64,000 nt of DNA from Acinetobacter portensis (GCF_023158935.1 NZ_CP096120.1:2108001-2172000), one strand, 5' to 3'; shown: positions 38,830 to 46,793, numbered from the stretch's first letter. Numbers and translations are program-made. The notes: a model not told the origin generated them from the sequence alone.

Positions 38830-39416
38830 AAAAACTATTATTAAGCACGACGCTTCTTGTTGGACTTTATAGCATACAAGCCCATGCAGATTATGTTGCT
38901 CCAAAGCCAACAATTTCGAGTCAAGCTGCACAATATTCAATTATGGATATTAACAGCTTGAGTAAAGCCGCAAAATCTGGACAAGCTGGGGCACAATTTT
39001 ACCTTGCAACTAAGTATCAACAAGGTAAAGACGTAAAACAAAGTGATACTCAAGCATTTGCTTGGTACAAAGCTGCTGCTGACCAAGGCCTATCACCTGC
39101 ACAATTAAATGTAGGTCGTATGCTTGCAGATGGTATTGGCACACGCAAAGACGAAGCTTTAGCACGCAAATACTTTGAAAAAGCAGCAAGTCATGGTGAT
39201 AACCGTGCAAGCTTTAATTTAGCAATGATGGAAGAGCAAAAGAAAAATTACGTAGGTGCATACCAATGGTATGAACTTTCTACACGTGATGGCATGCTCG
39301 ACAACAAAGTTATTACGCTTTCTGAAGGTAAAAAAACAGCTTTGGCTGCCAACTTAACACAAGATCAAATTCGTGCTGCGCGTGACCGTGCAGACAAATG
39401 GATTCAAGCACAATAA
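38826..39416 (+). CDS. Exported Sel1-repeat (TPR-like) protein
   Basis: A 196-residue protein with a signal peptide (cleavage near SIQAHA) and about three Sel1-like repeats of roughly 36 residues: AGAQFYLATKYQQGKDVKQSD, AFAWYKAAADQGLSPAQLNVGRM and ARKYFEKAASHGDNRASFNLA. Such repeats mediate protein contacts, here in the periplasm. The ATG overlaps the metW stop (ATGA), so it is translationally coupled to a methionine gene without an obvious functional link. A terminator follows. No function can be assigned. Confidence 0.85.
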   Translation: MKKLLLSTTLLVGLYSIQAHADYVAPKPTISSQAAQYSIMDINSLSKAAKSGQAGAQFYLATKYQQGKDVKQSDTQAFAWYKAAADQGLSPAQLNVGRMLADGIGTRKDEALARKYFEKAASHGDNRASFNLAMMEEQKKNYVGAYQWYELSTRDGMLDNKVITLSEGKKTALAANLTQDQIRAARDRADKWIQAQ

Positions 39417-39432
39417 GCTTCCATTTCATGTG

Positions 39433-39457
39433 AAAAAGCACCGTAAGGTGCTTTTTT
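39433..39457 (+). terminator. Terminator of the metX-metW-sel1 operon
   Basis: AAAGCACC - GTAA - GGTGCTTT followed by T residues. Confidence 0.9.
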
Positions 39458-39552
39458 TATTACAAAAATTAAACTTACAGACTTTTCAAAAATTATTATT
39501 AATAGCGGCATATACATTCAATAAATCTTAATTATTTTACTTTGGATAAAAA

Positions 39553-39774
39553 ATGAAAAAATATTTAATTACTCTCCTTGCTGTAAGCCTTTTAGTAATA
39601 ACTGGTTGTGGCTCAAAAGCTTCATGGAAAAAGAATGGTGTATCTCGTTATGATATGCAAAACACCTTAGCAAAATGTCGATACGATGTGGGACTTGCGA
39701 AAGTAAGTGCCCGCGATAAAAAAGTGATGGAAAAAAATTGCATGATTTCCCAAGGCTATCGCTTTAGAAAATAA
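39553..39774 (+). CDS. Small lipoprotein, uncharacterised
   Basis: A 73-residue protein with a lipoprotein signal (LLVITGC, Cys19) and a basic mature part containing two further cysteines (LAKCRYDVGLAK and EKNCMISQGYRF) that could form a disulfide. The M-x-x-T-L-x-K-C-R-Y segment followed by a C-M-x-x-x-G-Y-R end recurs in small Moraxellaceae and Pseudomonas lipoproteins of unknown role, as far as I recall. The gene is monocistronic; its terminator begins at its stop codon. Confidence 0.78.
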   Translation: MKKYLITLLAVSLLVITGCGSKASWKKNGVSRYDMQNTLAKCRYDVGLAKVSARDKKVMEKNCMISQGYRFRK

Positions 39775-39795
39775 AAACACCGCAAGGTGTTTTTT
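39774..39795 (+). terminator. Terminator of the small lipoprotein gene
   Basis: AAAACACC - GCAA - GGTGTTTT hairpin with T run, starting at the stop codon. Confidence 0.88.
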
Positions 39796-39863
39796 TATTG
39801 GCGTGAGAAGCACTCAAATTTGTTAAAATAGAAAATATTATTTACATTCCAGAGCGAAATAGA

Positions 39864-40490
39864 ATGTCTTCTCAAGATTGGTTATCTCAAGGAACTCTCG
39901 TACTTGCGAGTAATAACAAAGGAAAAATCGCTGAGTTTGAAAAACTATTTGCAGAATTAAACCTGCCTGTAGAAGTTGTTGCACAAGGTAAACTCAATAT
40001 TGAAGATGCCATTGAAGATGGTTTAAGCTTTGTAGAAAATGCAATTATTAAAGCTCGTCACGCATCTAGAATTTCAGGTAAACCTGCTATTGCAGATGAT
40101 TCAGGCATTTGCGTGCCAGTTTTAGGCGGTGCACCTGGTATTTATTCTGCACGCTACGCAGGTGAACATGGCGACGATGCTGCAAACAATACAAAACTTC
40201 TCGCAGACTTAAAACCATTGCGTAAAGATGGTGAAGCAATTGAAGCGATGTTTGTGTGTGTATTGGCACTTGTTCAACATGCAGATGATCCATTACCACA
40301 AATTTTCCAAGGTATTTGGAAAGGCGAAGTTTTAGAAGAAGCACGTGGTGAAAATGGCTTTGGTTACGACCCTTTATTTTGGCTACCTGAATTAAATATT
40401 TCGAGTGCTGAAATGAGCAAAGAAGATAAAAATAAAATTAGCCATCGTGGTCAGGCAATGAAATTATTCAAGCAAAGTATTGCCCAATAA
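39864..40490 (+). CDS. rdgB: dITP/XTP pyrophosphatase RdgB
   Basis: Hydrolyses non-canonical purine nucleoside triphosphates (dITP, XTP) to keep them out of DNA. The 208-residue HAM1/RdgB-family protein has LVLASNNKGKIAEFEKLF at the N-terminus, the IADDSGICVPVLGGAPGIYSARYAG motif and the C-terminal GENGFGYDPLFWLPE and SHRGQAMK segments. Length is standard. A terminator follows, shared with the convergent AEC transporter gene. Confidence 0.96.
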   Translation: MSSQDWLSQGTLVLASNNKGKIAEFEKLFAELNLPVEVVAQGKLNIEDAIEDGLSFVENAIIKARHASRISGKPAIADDSGICVPVLGGAPGIYSARYAGEHGDDAANNTKLLADLKPLRKDGEAIEAMFVCVLALVQHADDPLPQIFQGIWKGEVLEEARGENGFGYDPLFWLPELNISSAEMSKEDKNKISHRGQAMKLFKQSIAQ

Positions 40491-40511
40491 TTTTTAGAGC
40501 TATAGATATTT

Positions 40512-40538
40512 AAAAGCCCTTTTCTAAGGGCTTTTTTA
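40512..40538. terminator. Terminator between rdgB and the convergent transporter gene
   Basis: AAAAGCCCT / AGGGCTTTT hairpin with T run on the plus strand and A residues on the other side. Confidence 0.88.
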
Positions 40539-40549
40539 TTCTTATCGAT

Positions 40550-41425
40550 TTATACAAAATGCAAAATAGAACCGTAAATAAATACCAATACACAGCTTAC
40601 AATTGTGCCTGCTGCAATATATCTTGCAGACTCACCTGTTCCTAAATAATGCGTTTCTAAAGCCACAATATTAGCTGCTGGCGGTAAACAAAAAATTAAA
40701 AACATCACACCAATATATTGATTAACATTTGGAATTGGAATGAATAAATAGGTTAATCCGCATAGTACTAAACCAACCAAAATTTTCATTGCAAAGACAT
40801 TCATGCTACGAAAAATATCAGCCCATTGAACTTGTGTACGTCGTAACCACATGCCTAAAACACACATTCCAGTAAAGCTCATTCCAACTTTTGCAAAGCT
40901 ATACAATGCATCTAAAATTTGATGATTTTGTAAATTTTGCACACCAATCATTCGGCAAATAAACGCAATAAGCAAAGCAAAAACAGGCGGAGAAAATACA
41001 ACTTTTTTAATAATAGAGGATAATTCTTGTTGCTCTTTATTTAATGCTGTTACTGCCCAAATATTGCCAAAAACCGATCCCCCCACATATAAAGCCACCA
41101 TTGGTGCACTAATTTCAGGACCGAAAATAGCAAGTGCAAATGGAAACCCTAACCAAGCTAAATTGACATAGCTCACGCATAAGGCACGTAATTTATCTTT
41201 AAAAATATGCCTAAAAAAATAGAACATAAAAATAGCAACAGTAAAACTAAAAAACATCAGGCTCAAACTTCCAGCCTGATAAAAAACCATATTATAAATA
41301 ATGACAAATGGAATAAAACATCGTGCGAGTAAACTTGAAAAAAGTGTTTTAAGTTGCGTAGAAAATGAAGCTGAAGCCAGTCCTAGCCCACATATAAAAG
41401 CAAAAAGTGGTAGAAGCAAAGCCAT
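40550..41425 (-). CDS. AEC-family transporter (auxin efflux carrier type)
   Basis: A membrane permease of about 291 residues from the ATG at 41425 (MALLLPLFAFI), which has GGAATG upstream; an ATG six codons earlier is also open. It shows about ten hydrophobic segments in two halves with the central loop around residue 150, as in AEC transporters (bile/malonate/auxin efflux clan). The segment FCLPPAANIVALETHYLG is a typical second-half signature. The substrate is unknown. It is transcribed toward rdgB and stands alone. Confidence 0.8.
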   Translation of the reverse strand: MALLLPLFAFICGLGLASASFSTQLKTLFSSLLARCFIPFVIIYNMVFYQAGSLSLMFFSFTVAIFMFYFFRHIFKDKLRALCVSYVNLAWLGFPFALAIFGPEISAPMVALYVGGSVFGNIWAVTALNKEQQELSSIIKKVVFSPPVFALLIAFICRMIGVQNLQNHQILDALYSFAKVGMSFTGMCVLGMWLRRTQVQWADIFRSMNVFAMKILVGLVLCGLTYLFIPIPNVNQYIGVMFLIFCLPPAANIVALETHYLGTGESARYIAAGTIVSCVLVFIYGSILHFV

Positions 41426-41516
41426 CTTACATTCCAAAAACATTCAGGTGATACATGCTAGCACCTTTTAAAATTTGCTTTAAAAGAACACACAATTCTA
41501 TTCAAAATAATTAATG

Positions 41517-42296
41517 TTACTTTTCTAATGGAATATTTAAGTTTGTAATATGTCCTTTAGGTTTAAGTTGCTGTTTTTCCTGCCAAAGCCATTTATCTTT
41601 ATTCATTCTTAAAAAGTTTGAACACCGTGTTCCATAAGTTGGACTTTGTATAAATGTTGAAGATAACAATTTTTCCATTTCTTGGCTTATGCCTGTTTTA
41701 GGCAATAATGACGTAGATATTTTACGTTCATCTTCAAGAATATCCCAAACTGCAAATTCTAAATCTTGTTCAGACATATTTTCTTGCTGAAGCATTGGTA
41801 AAAATTCTTGTGTGAAACGCTTCCTTAAATGTCGTGTTTTTTCCCAATGTTCGGTCATTAAACCATTAGAAACTACATATACGCCTTTAGGTAAAACTTG
41901 CGGTGCTTCGCCTCTATTACTCATATAAACAGCTTGTTCTGCATGACCAATAAATAAATTAAATCCTGCATAATCACACTGATTTTTCTCAAGTTGTTGA
42001 GCAAAACGTATAGGTGTTAAATCCGATTCTAAAAATTGTTGGATGATATGTCCGCGTGATGTTGGATATTTTTTTTGATCTGTTGCATCTCTAAAATTGG
42101 TAATTACTGCCCAACGTCCTGATGCAGTCACCCCCATCCATGTACCGCCAGATTGTAAGTCTTGCCCTGCAAAAATAGGACTTTTATGCCAAGAAAACAA
42201 CTTTTCAGATGGTCGGTTATAAAACTCATCTCTGTTCGAAATTATACATACAGGTGTATTTTCTAGGACATGCCAAGCAAGGGCAACAATGCACAT
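41517..42296 (-). CDS. NRDE-family (TANGO2-like) protein
   Basis: A 259-residue protein that begins MCIVALAWH and contains the name-giving motif SNRDEFYNRPSE near residue 20, followed by GGTWMGVTASGRWAVITNFRD. These are the signatures of the NRDE/TANGO2 family, which has an N-terminal-cysteine (Ntn hydrolase-like) start. In eukaryotes TANGO2 has been linked to heme or lipid handling; the bacterial role is not established. It is divergent from lgt, sharing a 93-bp promoter region. Confidence 0.88.
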   Translation of the reverse strand: MCIVALAWHVLENTPVCIISNRDEFYNRPSEKLFSWHKSPIFAGQDLQSGGTWMGVTASGRWAVITNFRDATDQKKYPTSRGHIIQQFLESDLTPIRFAQQLEKNQCDYAGFNLFIGHAEQAVYMSNRGEAPQVLPKGVYVVSNGLMTEHWEKTRHLRKRFTQEFLPMLQQENMSEQDLEFAVWDILEDERKISTSLLPKTGISQEMEKLLSSTFIQSPTYGTRCSNFLRMNKDKWLWQEKQQLKPKGHITNLNIPLEK

Positions 42297-42389
42297 ATTT
42301 CACACTCAAATTCTTTACACATTGAATGTACAACATTTTTCATATTATTCAGCTAAAATCTAGACAAAACATAATGACAAGGAGCAGCA

Positions 42390-43199
42390 ATGCTGACCTA
42401 TCCAAATATTGACCCAATTGCGGTAGCGCTCGGGCCTCTACAAGTTCATTGGTATGGACTCATGTATTTAATGGCATTTTTATTTGCTTGGGGACTTGCA
42501 ACATACCGTGCAAAACAACGTGGCTGGACACCTGATATGGTTTCAGACCTCATTTTTTATGGGGCTTTAGGTGTAGTTGTTGGCGGTCGCTTTGGCTATG
42601 TCTTCTTTTATGGTTTCGAGCAACTCTTACAAAATCCACTTTGGTTATTCCAAGTATGGACAGGTGGAATGAGCTTCCACGGCGGCTTTTTAGGTGTAAT
42701 GGTCGCAATGTTATTCTGGTGTAAAAAATACAGTATGACATGGTTCCAAACTTTAGATTTTATTGCACCATGTGTTCCAACAGGCTTGATGTTTGGTCGT
42801 TTTGGTAACTTCATTGGTGGCGAATTATATGGTCGTCCTGTGACAGACCCTAACTTTGCTTTAGGTATGATTTTCCCAACAGATCCATTACAGCTTGTTC
42901 GTCATCCATCACAACTATATCAAGCAATGTGTGAAGGTCTGATTCTGTTTATTGTTTTATGGTGGTTTAGTAGTAAACCGCGTCCACGCTTTGCTGTGTC
43001 TGCTCTGTTCTTAATTGGCTATGGTATTGCACGTTTTGTGGTTGAATTCTTCCGTGAACCAGACAATGGTCAGCTATTTATTGGTTGGATGAGCAAAGGA
43101 CAATTCCTAACTGTACCTATGATTCTTATTGGTTTATGGATGCTTTGGTACGCTTACCAAAAGAAAATATACGACTGGGGTCCATTAAAAAATTCATAA
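42390..43199 (+). CDS. lgt: Prolipoprotein diacylglyceryl transferase
   Basis: Transfers diacylglycerol from phosphatidylglycerol to the lipobox cysteine of prolipoproteins in the inner membrane, the first step of lipoprotein maturation. The 269-residue protein has seven predicted membrane segments, HWYGLMYLMAF near the start (essential His region), and the Lgt signature GRFGNFIGGELYGRP around residue 140. AAGGAGCAGC precedes the ATG. The thyA gene that often follows lgt is not here; two small membrane-protein genes follow instead, after a terminator. Confidence 0.96.
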   Translation: MLTYPNIDPIAVALGPLQVHWYGLMYLMAFLFAWGLATYRAKQRGWTPDMVSDLIFYGALGVVVGGRFGYVFFYGFEQLLQNPLWLFQVWTGGMSFHGGFLGVMVAMLFWCKKYSMTWFQTLDFIAPCVPTGLMFGRFGNFIGGELYGRPVTDPNFALGMIFPTDPLQLVRHPSQLYQAMCEGLILFIVLWWFSSKPRPRFAVSALFLIGYGIARFVVEFFREPDNGQLFIGWMSKGQFLTVPMILIGLWMLWYAYQKKIYDWGPLKNS

Positions 43200-43204
43200 A
43201 ATAT

Positions 43205-43230
43205 GCGAGGCAAATGCCTCGCTTTTTTTT
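43205..43230 (+). terminator. lgt terminator
   Basis: GCGAGGCA / TGCCTCGC arms followed by eight T residues. Confidence 0.92.
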
Positions 43231-43282
43231 ACCTTATTTATGCTAAAGTGCTTTTAATCCATTTATTAACGTCAATATTCAT

Positions 43283-43672
43283 ATGCTCGAATTTTGGTTT
43301 AACCCTCAAATATCTGTACTAAAAAAACTATTTTTATTTATTAGCATTGCAATAGTAACGGGTGTTTTATATTGGATGGCACCGCTTTCTTTAGATGCGG
43401 TACTCATGTTTTTAGGTACTGGGGTGATTTACCTCATTTGTCGTTATTGCAAAATACACTTTGCTGCGAAAAAACCAACAGGCATGCTTTATCGTATTCT
43501 TACCTGGATTCCCATTGCACTGGTTCTTGCACTTATTTTTAAGAATATGCAAAACGGAGAATTACTATTAGCAGGTGCTCAAGGTCTTGGTTTTATGGCC
43601 TTATCAATTTGCTTATTTTCACCTTTGTCACTTTTGAAACAAACTTCTACAGAAAATAAAGAATCATCATAA
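43283..43672 (+). CDS. Small membrane protein, first of a paralogous pair
   Basis: A 129-residue protein with four hydrophobic segments and basic loops. It opens MLEFWFNPQ and has AGAQGLGFMALSICLF near the end; the next gene opens MLDFWYSEK and has TAQSLGFICLGFFLV in the same place, so the two are tandem duplicates. No enzyme motif is present and the family is not recognised. Its TAA shares its last base with the ATG of the next gene (TAATG), indicating translational coupling. Confidence 0.75.
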   Translation: MLEFWFNPQISVLKKLFLFISIAIVTGVLYWMAPLSLDAVLMFLGTGVIYLICRYCKIHFAAKKPTGMLYRILTWIPIALVLALIFKNMQNGELLLAGAQGLGFMALSICLFSPLSLLKQTSTENKESS

Positions 43673-44046
43673 TGCTAGATTTTTGGTATTCAGAAAAATG
43701 CACTCGTGAAATCAAACTTGTCTCATGTATTGTGACATGTGTAATGATTTACTACTTTTCAACCATTGCGCCTCTTGAGGCTTTATATGTTTGTTTTGCG
43801 CTTGCTATAGGCGTACTTTTTCACATACTACGTCTTTTAGATATGAAATTAGATCAGCAAAATAAATATGCTGAAAGCTTTAAAGTTATTGTCTTTACTA
43901 TACGAATTCTTGCAGTGGTATTTTTAGTGCAAGCACTACCTGAAACCAATAAATTAAGCCTAACAGCACAAAGCCTAGGTTTTATCTGCCTAGGCTTCTT
44001 TCTTGTGACAATTTATGAAAATAGAGCTAAACGCTTTAATTCATAA
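43672..44046 (+). CDS. Small membrane protein, second of a paralogous pair
   Basis: A 124-residue protein with four hydrophobic segments, similar in start (MLDFWYSEK), size and final segment to the gene just upstream. It starts one base inside the stop codon of that gene. It converges on the amidase-like gene ending at 44055, leaving only 8 bp and no terminator hairpin between the two stops, so the transcripts probably overlap. Function unknown. A link to the convergent gene is possible but unproven. Confidence 0.75.
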   Translation: MLDFWYSEKCTREIKLVSCIVTCVMIYYFSTIAPLEALYVCFALAIGVLFHILRLLDMKLDQQNKYAESFKVIVFTIRILAVVFLVQALPETNKLSLTAQSLGFICLGFFLVTIYENRAKRFNS

Positions 44047-44054
44047 TGAAGATA

Positions 44055-44585
44055 TTAATTGGGTAAACGATAATATTCATAAGTTACTTTTTTATCTTTA
44101 TAAACATCATAAGTGCGTTGCTTAAAATCGGATACCCAATCTGAACCCGAATAACCCGCAATATGACCGTATGAGTGTTTAGATGTTGCTTTAATAATAT
44201 AAATATCGCCTTTTTGAGGACGATCAAACTGCGGCATAATTTTAGTGAAGCCTAACTTTTGAAGCGTATTTCCCCAGTCAGATGCTGCAACAGGATGTTG
44301 TTGAATTTTTGCACCAGAACTTTGTAAAGCAACTCGAATACTTCTTGCACACTTTTGCGTACTTGTTGTTCGAGTGATTTTTGCTAAAAGCTGACTAAAT
44401 TTACTCACATCAATTTGAGTGAAATTACGTGGTTTCTCTGCTGCTTTTTGCGCAGCCTTAGACTTCTGTAAATAGGCTTCATAGTCTGCATTTCTATTTG
44501 CATATGCACTATCTGCACCTAAGTTGTATTGTACTGCAGGAGCATTCCCTTCCTGTTGACTAATATAACCTACATCCCCAGCCAT
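44055..44585 (-). CDS. Cys/His peptidoglycan amidase-like protein, possible type VI effector
   Basis: A 176-residue protein without signal peptide or membrane segment. The N-terminal 60 residues are polar and Ala/Gln-rich. The C-terminal part has a likely catalytic Cys79 in TQKCARSIRVAL and His141 in SYGHIAGYSG, with QKGDIYII between them. This order (Cys on a helix start, then strand G-D-x-Y, then YGHIA/V) is that of NlpC/P60 and CHAP-type amidases, including Tae-type effectors delivered by type VI secretion. The lack of a signal sequence fits secretion by a non-Sec route. No cognate immunity gene in the same orientation is adjacent. Fold is fairly clear; role as an effector is inferred. Confidence 0.65.
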   Translation of the reverse strand: MAGDVGYISQQEGNAPAVQYNLGADSAYANRNADYEAYLQKSKAAQKAAEKPRNFTQIDVSKFSQLLAKITRTTSTQKCARSIRVALQSSGAKIQQHPVAASDWGNTLQKLGFTKIMPQFDRPQKGDIYIIKATSKHSYGHIAGYSGSDWVSDFKQRTYDVYKDKKVTYEYYRLPN

Positions 44586-44905
44586 AATACTATCTGAACC
44601 CTAAATTCCAATAAACACACAATTAAATCAATGAAATAAAACTATATTTCAAAATCTTCGAGCCACAATACTAACCCGATTTACTCATTCTTTTAAGCAA
44701 ATAAATGTAACTTTATATCATTTAATGAAATCATAAAATCACTAGAAAAATAATCCATATAAATTTCATGGGATTGTAAGCATCATCACCAAATATATTA
44801 ATTAAACTCTAGCCAAATAAGGTTGTAACAATTTATTTAATAAAGTTACGTTAAATCTAATTTTTCAATCATCTTTATAAAAATATCCTTGTTTACAAAC
44901 TTATT
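44586..44905. other. AT-rich non-coding region
   Basis: About 320 bp without a credible frame or hairpin. It presumably holds the promoter of the amidase-like gene on the minus strand. A Fur-box-like site begins at its right edge. Confidence 0.5.
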
Positions 44906-44924
44906 GAGAATGATTATTATTTAT
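44906..44924. promoter_or_regulatory. Fur-box-like operator upstream of the DUF2061 gene
   Basis: GAGAATGATTATTATTTAT agrees with the Fur consensus at about 13 of 19 positions, with the left half GAGAATGAT strongest. It ends 32 bp before the start codon, a usual place for repression. Confidence 0.6.
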
Positions 44925-44941
44925 TTAGACAAAATTCTCAA

Positions 44942-44954
44942 TGTTGGAGTATTC
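44942..44954 (+). promoter_or_regulatory. 5' arm of a perfect 13-nt inverted repeat covering the Shine-Dalgarno site
   Basis: TGTTGGAGTATTC contains the GGAG ribosome site of the DUF2061 gene, seven bases before its ATG. Its exact reverse complement lies at 45198-45210, after the stop codon. Confidence 0.85.
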
Positions 44955-44956
44955 TC

Positions 44957-45184
44957 ATGGTTCATATTCAAAAATTTGTAAATCGTAATCAACGAACTTT
45001 AAAGAAAACGGTAAGTTACTATTTCATGCACATTTCAATTGCTATGTTAGTGGCTTACTTTGTAACTGGTAATATTTGGATGGCACTTACACTTAGTTTA
45101 TTGGAACCAACCATTCAAGCTGTTGCATTCTTTTTCCACGAAAAAGTTTGGGATAAAAAACCACCTAAAGAAGCAGCTGTCTGA
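44957..45184 (+). CDS. DUF2061 small membrane protein
   Basis: A 75-residue protein with a basic N-terminus and two hydrophobic segments (HISIAMLVAYFVTGNIWMAL and TLSLLEPTIQAVAFFFHEKVW), matching the DUF2061 family of small inner-membrane proteins of unknown function. The ATG has GGAG seven bases upstream. A Fur-box-like site lies just before the likely promoter/leader, which suggests induction under low iron. The ribosome site is embedded in one arm of a perfect 13-nt inverted repeat whose other arm is in the 3' untranslated region, so the mRNA could close on itself and shut off its own translation. Confidence 0.85.
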   Translation: MVHIQKFVNRNQRTLKKTVSYYFMHISIAMLVAYFVTGNIWMALTLSLLEPTIQAVAFFFHEKVWDKKPPKEAAV

Positions 45185-45197
45185 TTTAAATAATTTC

Positions 45198-45210
45198 GAA
45201 TACTCCAACA
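45198..45210 (+). promoter_or_regulatory. 3'-UTR arm complementary to the Shine-Dalgarno region
   Basis: GAATACTCCAACA lies 14 bases after the DUF2061 stop codon and directly before the terminator hairpin. It is the perfect reverse complement of 44942-44954. Confidence 0.85.
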
Positions 45211-45241
45211 AAAAAAGATCACAATTAAGTGATCTTTTTTA
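45211..45241 (+). terminator. DUF2061 gene terminator
   Basis: AAAAGATCAC - AATTAA - GTGATCTTTT with a following T run. Confidence 0.92.
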
Positions 45242-45328
45242 TATTTTAGAACACGATACATTCCAAATTCGCTTTTCATATAAATTTATTTTATAATTAA
45301 AGCATAATTAAATAACTTGAAATTTTTT

Positions 45329-46186
45329 ATGAATCTTGCCGCATTTGAAGCCTTTGTTAAGGTTATGGAAACTGGCTCTATCTCCCTAGCTGCCGACCAT
45401 TTATTTATTACTCAGCCAGCAGTAACAAAACGTATTCATAGTTTAGAAGATTACTTTGGCGTGAAATTATTCGAATCTGCAGGTCGTGGTGTTCAAGCAA
45501 CACATGCTGCGCATTCACTTTTACCTAAAGTAAAAGGCTGGCTCAATGAGTTGGGTGATATTCACCATACACTGAGCCACGAACAAGATCAGGTTCAAGG
45601 TAAACTCAAAATAGGTACAAGCCATCACTTAGGTTTGCATCATCTGCCTCATCATTTAAAAGAGTATGTTCAGCAATTTCCAAATGTAAAACTAGATGTG
45701 CATTTTGTAGATTCTGAACAAGCGCATGAGCAAGTTTTAGCAGGCGATTTAGAGTTAGCCTTTTTAACGCTTCCTCCTGAAGGTGATGATCGTCTTTCTT
45801 ACGTCACTATTTGGAATGATCCTTTAGTGTTTGTTGCTGCACCTTTTCATCCTTTAGCAGATAAGCAAAATTTGCAATTGGAAGATTTAATTCAATATCC
45901 AAGTTTATTACCTGCGGCACAAACTTATACAAGCCAAATCACTTTGGCAGAGTTTGAAAAGCAAGGTTTAAAACCTAAAATCACGATGAGTAATAACCCG
46001 CTTGAATCTATTCGTATGTTAGTTTCAATTGGTTTGGGTTGGTCAGTTTTGCCTAAAACACTAGTAAGTGATGATTTAAAACAACTTGATATTAAGCTTG
46101 AAATGAATCGTCAACTTGGTATGGTTTGGCATCCTGGACGTACGCAATCTAAAGCCGTAAAAGAATTAATTAAAATGATGAAATAA
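45329..46186 (+). CDS. LysR-family transcriptional regulator
   Basis: A 285-residue regulator from the ATG at 45329; a TTG four codons upstream is open but unneeded. The N-terminal winged helix-turn-helix reads AAFEAFVKVMETGSISLAADHLFITQPAVTKRIHSLEDYFGVKLFE, in the canonical LysR place (residues 1-60). The C-terminal effector domain contains KIGTSHHLGLHHLPHHL and LGWSVLPKTL. Targets cannot be deduced: the upstream gene is the DUF2061 gene on the same strand, and the downstream one is convergent. A terminator follows. Confidence 0.9.
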   Translation: MNLAAFEAFVKVMETGSISLAADHLFITQPAVTKRIHSLEDYFGVKLFESAGRGVQATHAAHSLLPKVKGWLNELGDIHHTLSHEQDQVQGKLKIGTSHHLGLHHLPHHLKEYVQQFPNVKLDVHFVDSEQAHEQVLAGDLELAFLTLPPEGDDRLSYVTIWNDPLVFVAAPFHPLADKQNLQLEDLIQYPSLLPAAQTYTSQITLAEFEKQGLKPKITMSNNPLESIRMLVSIGLGWSVLPKTLVSDDLKQLDIKLEMNRQLGMVWHPGRTQSKAVKELIKMMK

Positions 46187-46213
46187 AAAAGCCACCTTTA
46201 CGGTGGCTTTTTT
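46187..46213. terminator. Terminator after the LysR gene
   Basis: GCCACC / GGTGGC stem extended by A/T pairs, with T run on the plus strand and A run before it. Confidence 0.88.
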
Positions 46214-46244
46214 AAATCTATTTTTAACTTGAATCATTCAATAG

Positions 46245-46748
46245 TTAGATACTTAAATAAATCAAAATAACAAAAAGAATGAGTAAGCTCCATGCCGCAA
46301 TTGGGCTTGTTCCGCCCTTTTCCACCAACACTTCATTAAAGTTAGACGGATGATTTTCTGTAATTGTTTTAATGCGCTTTTCCACAAAATATTTATAAAG
46401 CGTATTGGCACCTAAACCCATAGTCACCGACAAAGCAATGGAAATAGCGCGATCGATAGATTCTGGCAATTCAAAAATGCTCGTCACCATACCCGATGCA
46501 AAAACAAAGGCGATGTATATCGCTCCATACGCATACATTTTTCGATAGAACAACCAAATGGGGCCTAAAATAAATGCGGCAATATGAAACCCTGCCATCT
46601 GTTTTTTAGGCGTAATTCGTTCAAATTTTTCTTTATAATATTTCTCGTATTTTTCACCAATAAATTTTGCTTTCTTATCATCATCACTTAAAAAATGATT
46701 AAGAGATGATTCAAAAGGTGATGGGATATTCTTCTCATCAAATGACAT
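46245..46748 (-). CDS. DUF2628-type membrane protein
   Basis: A 167-residue protein. A charged N-terminal half (KAKFIGEKYEKYYKEKFERI) precedes the segment FHIAAFILGPIWLFYRKMYAYGAIYIAFVF, the hallmark of DUF2628-domain membrane proteins, followed by two or three more hydrophobic segments. The role is unknown. It lies 45 bp downstream of the DUF2789 gene on the same strand and may share its transcript. Confidence 0.78.
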   Translation of the reverse strand: MSFDEKNIPSPFESSLNHFLSDDDKKAKFIGEKYEKYYKEKFERITPKKQMAGFHIAAFILGPIWLFYRKMYAYGAIYIAFVFASGMVTSIFELPESIDRAISIALSVTMGLGANTLYKYFVEKRIKTITENHPSNFNEVLVEKGGTSPIAAWSLLILFVILIYLSI

Positions 46749-46793
46749 GTTTTTTCCTTTTTATTTGAGTCAAATATAAAAGTTTTGTACGTT

